From NCBI GenBank assembly GCA_023447015.1, contig JAEXPG010000335.1, positions 1 through 15,059 of the forward strand: DNA of 15,059 bases, in the 5' to 3' direction. Positions within the stretch are counted from its first letter, which is position 1, and each line of letters starts with the position of its first letter. A program made the translations under genes and the position numbers. Below the pieces are notes generated by a model. The model saw only the letters and a list, made by a program, of their open reading frames with translations, did no database searches and was not told the origin of the DNA. Below are positions 1-8,100 of this stretch, in pieces. This stretch comes from Verrucomicrobiota bacterium. Lineage in GTDB: Bacteria; Verrucomicrobiota; Verrucomicrobiia; Opitutales; Opitutaceae.

Positions 1-806
1 AACCAGCGGATGTCGGTGCCGCCCTGCGTCTGCCCGGGGATGCCGCTGCAACCGACGATGATCTGGCCGTCGTCGCCGAAGCCGACGCCGCGCACGCCCC
101 AGAAACGCTTGGGCCCGAGCCGGCCCCGGACCGGCCCGGCGAACACGCCGCCGGTCTCGCCGAAGGTGTCCACCAGCACCGGCGCCCCGCCGGCCGGCAC
201 GCTGAAGATCTTGAAGTTCTGGTCCGGGCCGTTGTCGGCCACCCACAGCCGGCCGGTCTTGTCGAACGCCACGCTGGTCGGATAGGCGACGGACCGGATC
301 GTGCGGCCGTCGCTGAGCGCCACATACGGAAGGTTGTCGGAATAGCCGGTCAGCGGACAGCCCTGGTCCTCGAGGTTCTGCTGAACCGCATCGAGCGCGC
401 GGGGATGGGCGATCGTCGCCGTGACGCCGTTGGCCGTGGAGGAATCCCAGGTGATCAGCTTGAAGAAGTACTCCCCCTTGGAAACGCGGACGCCCTTCGA
501 ATAGGCGCCGTGCCCCCAGCGCGTCTCGTCCCAGTAGCTCTTGGTGATCGCAAGCGGCACGTGGGGAGCCATCTGCCAGTCGACCTGCCCCGCGTTCAAC
601 ACGGCGAAGTCGACGATGAAGTTGCTGACCACGTTCGCGTTGGCGCCGACGCCGCCGCGGCCGCCGGTGTTGCCCGCCCAGTGATTGGTGTAATCCAGCC
701 GGACCGGGGCCGGCGGCTCGGCCCCGCGTCCCCCGGTCGGCAGCACGGAAGCGACCAGCAGGAGCGCGAGGACGCAATGGAGCCTCGTGCAGGAAGGGAA
801 AGTCAT
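1..806 (-). CDS. Exported NHL/SMP-30-like beta-propeller protein, C-terminus off window
   Basis: The reading frame is open from an ATG at 806 to the left edge, giving 268 visible residues with no stop, so the C-terminus is missing. The N-terminus (MTFPSCTRLH, then a Leu/Val-rich core, then GGRGAE) looks like a Sec signal peptide, so the product is probably exported. Two segments resemble NHL or SMP-30 propeller blades: PTSVAFDKTGRLWVADNG, and later GVGFGDDGQIIVG. The region before them (YFFKLITWDSS and surroundings) is probably a beta-rich N-terminal domain that I cannot name. The start codon overlaps the stop of the upstream giant glycosidase gene in an ATGA arrangement, so it is likely the third gene of that operon and translationally coupled. 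A sugar-binding or lyase/dehydrogenase-like propeller role is possible, but no catalytic residue can be assigned. The existence of the gene is fairly sure; the function is open. Confidence 0.8.
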   Translation of the reverse strand, partial: MTFPSCTRLHCVLALLLVASVLPTGGRGAEPPAPVRLDYTNHWAGNTGGRGGVGANANVVSNFIVDFAVLNAGQVDWQMAPHVPLAITKSYWDETRWGHGAYSKGVRVSKGEYFFKLITWDSSTANGVTATIAHPRALDAVQQNLEDQGCPLTGYSDNLPYVALSDGRTIRSVAYPTSVAFDKTGRLWVADNGPDQNFKIFSVPAGGAPVLVDTFGETGGVFAGPVRGRLGPKRFWGVRGVGFGDDGQIIVGCSGIPGQTQGGTDIRW

Positions 807-3800
807 TGGGCGGGGGAAACGCGGATTCGGTAGAAGCGCCGCACCCCGCTCGCGGAGAGATCCGTGATCGTGCGCTGCGTACCGTTGTCGGCTGCGGTGA
901 ACGCCGTCAGCCGCACCCAGTTGCCTGCGGCGAGGTCGGTGCAGAACTCGGGCGTGTAGATCCAGCCGCTTTGCACCGGACCGAAGACGAGCTGAAACTG
1001 CCCGCCCTCGCCCGGCACGGGCACGAGCGAAGCCTTGAAATCAGCCGGCAAACCCACCGGCGTCGCCACGCCACCACCCGCCACGCTGTCGATCTGCACC
1101 CACAGCAGCGCCGAGTCCCAACTGTTCGCCGCGCCGACCGAATCGACCGTCAGCCGCACGAAGTTGGTGCCGGCGGGCAACGACGCCACGCCGCCGTCAT
1201 AGATGTGCCAGGGGCTCACGAGGCCCACGCTTTCGCCAATCGTCGCCACCGCCGCAAACGCCGTGCCGTCGGGCGACGCCTCGACGGTGACCGCACCGGG
1301 CCCGCCGTCGGTGAGCGCGTAGCTGAACCAGACGGCCGTCGCGTCCGGCACGCGCCAAGTGACCGTGCCGGTGGCGCTGGTGCTGGCCGGCACCAGCCGC
1401 GTGGCGTCACCGTAGGGCTGGATGCTGCTCCGGTCGCCGGGATCGAGGCACACCACTTGCACGCGTTCCGGCGGCGCGGCGGTGCCACATTCGTCGGTGA
1501 CGATCAGCGCCGTCCCGGCTGCGACCACCGTCACATTCACCGCCGCCGAGAGCGCACCGACCTTGCCCTTGTTGTCCGTCGCTTGGCAGGAGAGCGCGTA
1601 GCCGCCCGCAGCGGCGGGCGTCCAAACCACCCCCCAGCCGTTCCTCGAGATCGTGCCGGTGCCGATCGCCGTGCCGTTGGCGAAGAACTTCACCGCGCTG
1701 ACCACTCCGTCCGGATCGACGGCGGTCGCGCGCAGCGTGACCGGATCTCCGGATACGAGCAGCCCGACGGGCGGCTCGACTGCGGCGCTCGCCGCGCCGT
1801 TGACGGACGAGACGCCAAGATCCAGGCGCCGCGCGGCCGCACCACCACGGCCGTCCTCCACCCGAACAACGCAATAGTGCCCGCTCCCGTAGTTGTACGG
1901 CGCGGTGTAGGTCACGACACCGGTGGCGCTCACCGTCGCCGTTCCGTACTCGGGCGGAGTGGCGATCGACCACTTGAGCGTGTCGCCGTCGGCATCGGTC
2001 GCCGCAAGCTGCTTTGTCCCGGTCCCGCTGGCGCCACAATAGAGCGTCACGGGCTCGGCGGTGGTGATCACCGGCGCGGTGTTGCCGGCCACGGACACCG
2101 GCCCGATCTCGAACCAATTGAGTCGGATGCCCCAATCGCTGAACGAGAGTTCAAGCGTGCCGGTGCCGGCCGGCAGATCAGCGCCGGTCTCGAACGGCAC
2201 GTAGCCATTCCACGTGTTCGTCCGCGGCGAGATCGTCACCGAGCCGACCTCGGTGCCGTTCCATTTCGCGATGATGCGGGGCCCCGCGACGTTGCCTTCG
2301 TCTTTGTCGTTGGTCACGGCAAAGCGCAGGGTGTAGCGGCCGGCCGCGGGCACCTTCACCGTGTAGCACATCCAATCGCCCGGATCGATGCTCTGCACCG
2401 CCGGCCCGGATGGGCGTACTGTGACCTTCGCCACCGGATCGTACTCCGCCTCGGTCCAACTGATGTCGACCTCGTTGGTGGTGCCACCGTTGCGCATCGG
2501 GCAATCGCCGATGAATGAATTGCCGTCGTGGTAGGCGGCTCCCGCGCCACCCTCGTCGAAATGCTCCGCCTCGATGCGCAACGTCCCCGCGGCCGGCACC
2601 GTCCACGGCTGACCGCCGTTGCCAAAGGTGCCGGTGGAACCGACGTTGAGGTAGCCCTTGCCGGTGCGGGTCGCACCGGTGCTGTCGGTCGCCGTCGCCA
2701 CGATCTCGACGCGGCCCGTCTTGGCGGCGGTGTAGCTTCGCGTCCACAAGCCGGTCGCTGCGCTGTACGTGGCGTTTCCGACGCTGGTGCCGCCAGCCGT
2801 GAACGAGACCTTCGTGATGGTCCGTCCCGGAACAGCTGCGACCCAAGCGGACAAGGTGGTCGCGGCGCCGGTGGCCTTCACCCCCGCCGGCGAGCAACTG
2901 ACCGCCGGCGCCGGGGTCGAACGAAGCGCGGCGATGAACTCGGCCGCGGTCATGCCCGCGGGCGGCAGGATGTACTGGGGCCGTTCCTCGAGCGCGAAGG
3001 CGCCGGACGCATTCGTCACAGTGTTGCCGTAGACATCCAGCACGCGGGCGGTCGCGAGCGACGCCGGCAACTGCATCAGCACCGGCGGGCCGGAGCGAAA
3101 CTGCCAGCAGGCCGCCGCCGGGGTACCGTCACGCCGCGCGTAGACGTAGCAGATCGCACCCGTGCCGATCCGGATCTTGCCGCCGGTGGCGGGCTTGGCC
3201 CCTTCGAGGAGACGGGCGAACGCGTTGTACGCGACGAAATTGGCCGAAGGGCTCCAGCGCGAGAGCGTGACCGCGTCCACGAAACCGGGGTTGAGCGTCC
3301 GCCGCCACAGCGCCTGGTCGATGATGCTGCATGATTGCGCGAGGCCTTCGCCGAGGTCGGTCAGGATGCGGGCCGCCACATGGCGCGGGCGCACATTCAC
3401 GTAGCGGGGATCCTCCATCGCGCCGAGGTGGTAGACCTCTGTATTCCAGATCGGCACGCCGGTGCGCTTCTTGTCGTTGGCCGCGCGGATCTGGGCGATC
3501 AGCGTGTCGGCCGGCAGGAACGACGCGAGGCTCCGCGCGCCGTAGGGGTGGAACGAGACGGCGTCGGCGTGGTCGAGTCCGCCTGCATTCACGCAGGCCG
3601 TCACCCACGGGAGCGTGGTGTTGTTCTCCTTGTCGCCGGTCGGGCAGAAGCCGACCACGCGAGCGTTCGGGTCCGCGGCCCGCAGCTCCTCAGCCGCGGA
3701 TTTCAGGTAGGCCACGTACTTGGTCGCGCCGCCGGGAAACCAACCGTTGGGCTCGTTGAGCACCTCCCAATGCGTGATCCGGTCCTTGTACCGTTCCGCG

Positions 3801-5131
3801 AGATGGCGGACATGCGCGCGCCAGACCGAGTCGGGCGGCAGGAAGGTGTTGCCCGATTTCGTGCTCACCTCCAGCAGCCACTGGGGCCAACCGTAGGCGT
3901 CCGCGATCCACGCGTTGCCGAGCACCGGAACCCCGGAGATGCCGTGGGCGTAGAGCTTGTTCACGACGACATCGCCGTAGCCGTCCTTGTAGGTACCCTG
4001 CGGGTTTTCGCAGGTTTTCCAGTTGAGCGCCTCGCCGCAGTCGAGGAACCGCATCATGCGTCCGCCCATCTTCGCGTAGAGGTCGAGGAAGTCGTCGGGG
4101 GAGGCGTTGCGCCCCAGGAGGGTGGTGAGCGGCCCCTCGCCGTTGCCGAGCCCGTTGTTCGTGGACACGCAGAACGTCGTGTCGAGGTTCACATGTTCCT
4201 CCTGCGCCACGTATTTTCCGGCCGTCGCAAACCACGCGGGCAACACGTCGGTCGTGGCGTCGAACTGCGCCACGGGCGTGAGGGTCGCGCAGGCGAAGCG
4301 ATCCAGCGGCATCGAGAACGCGATCTCCCGCCGTTCGCCCGGCTGCAGCACCAGGTCGTACGCACCCACCACACGCGGCGCCGCGCCATCGTCCTCGTCC
4401 AGCTGCAGCGTCACGCTGCCGCGCACCGTGCGCGTCGTGGTGTTGCGCGCGACGAGGTTGGCCGTCACCGGCCCGTCGCCCTCGACAAAGAGATCCTTTG
4501 TCGCCACCGCCGCGATCTCCACTTCCGCCGAGGGGACGAACGCCGTCGCGTCACCCTCGACCAACTGGATGTCGTCGAGCCAGACCGTGCCCTTGGTGCC
4601 GGAGTCGAGCCGGAGATAGACCGCCCGGCTCGACAACTGGCTGTCGCTCGGCGGATTCGGGTCGCCGGGGATCTTCAGCGCCGGAGTCGTGAACGAGAAC
4701 GAGAAGCGCTGCCAGCTCTGGCCGACCACGAACGAGCTGCCGGCGTGACCATTGAAGTCGTCGCACACGATCAACGGCGACACTTTGATCTCGGCGACAT
4801 CGCTCTTCGCGCTGAGCGAAAACGTGTACGTCGTGTTGGGCTTGAGCTTCACGCCGCGCAGGAAGAGTTGGCAGAACTCGGCGTACTTGTTCGGGTAGCG
4901 GAGCGAGCACGTGCCCGAGGCCTTCGTGGTCGTGTCGATCGAGACGTTCTCGAAGACGTAGTTCGGGTTCGAGCTCGGCCGAAGGTTCTTGGTCAGCTCG
5001 TAGCCGGCGGTGCCGAGCTCGAAACCGCCATTGAAGAGGAGATTCTCCGCGGCCGGGGCGGTCGCCGCGGTGACGCTGGCGAGCAGGACAAGGCCGAGGC
5101 GCTTCGGTAGGCTCATAGATGCGAAGACCAT
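803..5131 (-). CDS. Giant secreted multidomain clan GH-A glycoside hydrolase, copy 2
   Basis: This 1,442-residue exported protein probably hydrolyses an extracellular polysaccharide. Approximate layout: signal peptide 1-28; CBM4/9-like module 30-192 (FNGGFELGTAG, later VWLDDIQL); Ig-like domain 201-310; GH-A barrel 315-640, nearest by eye to GH39/GH5-type enzymes; small beta domain 650-735; Ig-like 742-830; CBM6-type module 838-1012 (LRIEAEHFDEGG at 851); cadherin-like 1015-1108; Ig-like 1110-1203; galactose-binding-like beta-sandwich 1206-1352; conserved tail 1360-1442 ending RRFYRIR. The expected acid/base is E460 (HWEVLNEPN) and the nucleophile E565 (WNTEVYHL), with SFHPY between them as in GH-A strands. 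It starts 2 nt after the stop of its paralogue. A start at 5116 (residue 6) would also give a good signal peptide, and neither start has a clear ribosome site. It is about two thirds identical by eye to the upstream copy. Enzyme class is confident; substrate and exact GH family are not. Confidence 0.9.
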   Translation of the reverse strand: MVFASMSLPKRLGLVLLASVTAATAPAAENLLFNGGFELGTAGYELTKNLRPSSNPNYVFENVSIDTTTKASGTCSLRYPNKYAEFCQLFLRGVKLKPNTTYTFSLSAKSDVAEIKVSPLIVCDDFNGHAGSSFVVGQSWQRFSFSFTTPALKIPGDPNPPSDSQLSSRAVYLRLDSGTKGTVWLDDIQLVEGDATAFVPSAEVEIAAVATKDLFVEGDGPVTANLVARNTTTRTVRGSVTLQLDEDDGAAPRVVGAYDLVLQPGERREIAFSMPLDRFACATLTPVAQFDATTDVLPAWFATAGKYVAQEEHVNLDTTFCVSTNNGLGNGEGPLTTLLGRNASPDDFLDLYAKMGGRMMRFLDCGEALNWKTCENPQGTYKDGYGDVVVNKLYAHGISGVPVLGNAWIADAYGWPQWLLEVSTKSGNTFLPPDSVWRAHVRHLAERYKDRITHWEVLNEPNGWFPGGATKYVAYLKSAAEELRAADPNARVVGFCPTGDKENNTTLPWVTACVNAGGLDHADAVSFHPYGARSLASFLPADTLIAQIRAANDKKRTGVPIWNTEVYHLGAMEDPRYVNVRPRHVAARILTDLGEGLAQSCSIIDQALWRRTLNPGFVDAVTLSRWSPSANFVAYNAFARLLEGAKPATGGKIRIGTGAICYVYARRDGTPAAACWQFRSGPPVLMQLPASLATARVLDVYGNTVTNASGAFALEERPQYILPPAGMTAAEFIAALRSTPAPAVSCSPAGVKATGAATTLSAWVAAVPGRTITKVSFTAGGTSVGNATYSAATGLWTRSYTAAKTGRVEIVATATDSTGATRTGKGYLNVGSTGTFGNGGQPWTVPAAGTLRIEAEHFDEGGAGAAYHDGNSFIGDCPMRNGGTTNEVDISWTEAEYDPVAKVTVRPSGPAVQSIDPGDWMCYTVKVPAAGRYTLRFAVTNDKDEGNVAGPRIIAKWNGTEVGSVTISPRTNTWNGYVPFETGADLPAGTGTLELSFSDWGIRLNWFEIGPVSVAGNTAPVITTAEPVTLYCGASGTGTKQLAATDADGDTLKWSIATPPEYGTATVSATGVVTYTAPYNYGSGHYCVVRVEDGRGGAAARRLDLGVSSVNGAASAAVEPPVGLLVSGDPVTLRATAVDPDGVVSAVKFFANGTAIGTGTISRNGWGVVWTPAAAGGYALSCQATDNKGKVGALSAAVNVTVVAAGTALIVTDECGTAAPPERVQVVCLDPGDRSSIQPYGDATRLVPASTSATGTVTWRVPDATAVWFSYALTDGGPGAVTVEASPDGTAFAAVATIGESVGLVSPWHIYDGGVASLPAGTNFVRLTVDSVGAANSWDSALLWVQIDSVAGGGVATPVGLPADFKASLVPVPGEGGQFQLVFGPVQSGWIYTPEFCTDLAAGNWVRLTAFTAADNGTQRTITDLSASGVRRFYRIRVSPAQ
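1948..1997. repeat. Near-identical 50-bp patch shared by the two giant paralogues (copy in 803-5131)
   Basis: This stretch matches 6279-6328 with a single mismatch: 31 identical bases, one difference, then 18 identical bases. It encodes the cadherin-like segment ADGDTLKWSIATPPE. The surrounding paralogous DNA differs at many synonymous sites, so the patch stands out. It may reflect local gene conversion or strong constraint. A second exact match of 26 bp lies at 1557-1582 and 5888-5913. Confidence 0.75.
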
Positions 5132-5133
5132 GA

Positions 5134-8100
5134 TCAGAGTGCGGGGATCGCGCGGATGCGGTAGAAACGACGTGCTCCGGTGGCGGAGAGATCGGTGATT
5201 GTGCGCTGCGTGCCGTTGTCGCTCTCGGTGTAGGCCGACAAAGCGAGCCAGTTTCCGGCGGCGAGGTCAGTGCAGTACTCGGGCGTGTAGGTGTTTCCCG
5301 GTTGCACCGGGCCGAACACGAGCTGGTACTGGCCGCCCTGCCCGGCCACCGGCGCGAGCGCGACCTTGAAGTCCGCTGGCAGCGTCGCGGGCGTCGCGCT
5401 GCCGCCGCCGGCGACGCTTTCGATCTGCACCCACAGCAGCGCCGCATCCCAGTTCCGGCTGGCGCCGACGGCCCCGAGCTTGAGCCGCACGAAGTTGGTT
5501 CCGGCCGGCAACGCCGCCGCGGCGCCATCAAAGACGCTCCACTCCCCCGCCGCGCCGATGCGTTGGGAGATTGTGGAAACGGTGGTGAACGCGATGCCGT
5601 CCGGCGACGCCTCCACCGCGAGCGTGCACGGCTGGCCATCGGTGAACGCATGGCTGAGCCAGACCGCAGTGGCGTCGGGCACATGCCAGGTGACCACGCC
5701 GGCTTGCGCCGTGCCGGTCGGCACGAGTTTCGTGCCGTCGCCGTAGGGCTGAAGGCCTCCCCAATCTTCGGGCGCGAGGCCTGCGACGCCCACGCGCGCC
5801 GCGGGTGCGACAGTGCCGCACTCGTCGGTGGCGACAAGCGCCGTGCCGCGCGCGATCACCTTCACGGTCACTGCCGCCGAACGCGGGCCGACCTTGCCCT
5901 TGTTGTCCGTCGCCTCGCAGGTGAGCGCATAGGTGCCGGCCGCAGCGGGCGCCCAAGCCACACCCCAACCGCAGGACGAATTCGTGCCCGTGCCGATCGC
6001 AGTGCCATTGGCGTAGAACTTCACCGAACCGACGGCGCCGTCGGGATCGCCCGCGGTCGCGGTCAACACCACCGTCTCACCGGCGACCAGTGGGCCGGCC
6101 ACAGCATCCACGGTCGCGACCGGCGCGCCATTGACCGAGGCCACGGCCAGATCGACGCGGATCGACGCCGCGCCACCGCGGCCGTCCTCAACCCGCACCA
6201 CACAGTAGCGCCCGTCTCCGAAGTTGTACGGAGCAACATAGCTCACCAGCCCGGCCGCGCTCACTGTCGCCGTGCCAAACTCGGGCGGAGTGGCGATCGA
6301 CCACTTGAGGGTGTCGCCGTCGGCATCGCTCGCCGCGAGCTGTCTGGTGCCGCTGCCACCGGCGGCGCAGGTGAGCGTCACCGGTTCGGCGGTCGTGATC
6401 ACCGGGGCGGTATTGCCCGCGACGGCCGCCGGCCCGATCTCGAACCAGTTGAGCGCCACGCCCCAGCTGTCGAAGGACAACTCCAGCACGCCGGTGCCGG
6501 CGGGCAGATCGACGGTCGTCGTCGCCTCGAAGGGCTGGAAGTCGTTCCACGAGTCGGTGCGCGGCGAGATCGTCGCCGTCGCCACCTGCGTGCCGTTCCA
6601 CTTCGCGATGACATGGGGGCCGGCGCTGTTGCCGCCGTCCTTGCTGTTGGAGGCGCCGAAACGCAGCGTGTAGCGCCCGGCCGCGGGCAGCTTCACGGTG
6701 TAGCGCAGCCACTCGCCCCAGCCGGTGCTGCCGACGTAGGGTCCCGAGCTGCGCCGCTTGAGCGAGCCGTCGTTGTTGGTGTCGTCCTCGCTCCAGCGCA
6801 GGTCGACCTCGTTGAGCGTGCCGCCGCTGCGCAGCGGGCAGTCGCCACTCATCGCATCGGTGTCGTTGTACGCCGCGCCCGGGCCGCCTTCGTCGAAATT
6901 CTCCGCCTCGATCCGCAGGGTGCCGCCCGTCGGCACGGTCCACGGCTGGCCGCCGTTGCCGTGGGTGCCGAGCGAACCGACCACGAGCGTTCCCGTCCCG
7001 ACGCGGCTCGCGCCCGAGCTGTCGATCGCAGTGGCGGTGATCGCGATCCGGCCGGTCTTGGTCGTCGTGTACGACAACGTCCACAGGCCGGTGCTGCTGC
7101 TGTAGGTGGCATTGCCGAGGGCGACGCCATCGGCGGCGAAGGAGACTTTCGCGATGCTGCGACCCGGGAGCGCGACGACCGCGACGCTGAGCGCGGCTTT
7201 GTCGCCCACGTTCTTCACCCCGGAGGGATTGCAGGTCACGGTGGGCGGCGGTGCGGCACGCAACGCCGCGATGAAGTCCGCCACGGTCGTTCCCGCCGGC
7301 GGCAGCAGGTACTGCGGATTCTCGCCGACGGCGATGTCGCCCGCGACGGGGTTGCCGTACACGTCGAGCACGGTCGTGCCCGCAAGCGCCGCCGGCAGCT
7401 GCAGCACCAACGGCGCGGACGGGCGGTAGAGCCAGACGGCGGCGGCGGGGGTGCCGTCGCGCCGCTCGTACACGTAGCAGATCGCGGCGGGGCTGAGGGC
7501 GAACTTGCCGTTCGCCGCGGGCTTCGCGCCCTCGAAGAGCCGCGCGAGCGTGTTGTAGGCGACGAAGTTGGCTGAAGGCCGCCAGCGCGAGAGCGCCGTC
7601 GCATCGCGGAAGCCGAGGTTCAGCGTGCGGCGCCAGAGCGCGTCGTCGGCGACGCTGCACGATTGGGCCACGCCCTCGCCGAGGTCGATCAGCACCCGGC
7701 TGGCGACATGGCGCGGCCGGATGAACGTCGAGTCGCCGCGCGCGCCCGCCTCGTTGAGGTAGTACACCTCGGTGTTCCAGAGCGGCACGCCGGCGCGCTT
7801 CTTGACCGTCTCTGCGCGGATCGCGGCGATGGCGGTGTCGGCCGGATTCGAGGAGCCGAGATGAGCGGCAGCGTAGGGATGGAAGGAAACGGCATCGGCG
7901 TAGTCGAGACCGCCGACGGCGAACCCCTCGCGCAGGAACGGCACCGTCGAGGTCGAGCCCATGTCGCCGGTCGGACAGAAGCCGACGATCTTCGCGGCCG
8001 GGTCCGCGGCGCGCAGCTCGGCGGCGGCGGACTTCAGGTAGGGCACGTAGTTCGTGGCCCCCGTGCTCTGGCCCGAGGCGACCGGCATCCAGATGTTGGG

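Noticed and set aside
806..2518. Plus-strand open frame of 570 codons antisense to the downstream giant glycosidase
   Set aside because: Same antisense artefact; the minus strand encodes CBM and Ig-like domains here.
3335..5110. Plus-strand open frame of 591 codons antisense to the catalytic half of the downstream giant
   Set aside because: The minus strand carries the catalytic NEP and NTE motifs; the plus-strand product has no recognisable features.
5302..7575. Plus-strand open frame of 757 codons antisense to the upstream giant glycosidase
   Set aside because: Low-complexity, Arg-rich translation mirroring the codon bias of the real minus-strand gene; no domain or signal.
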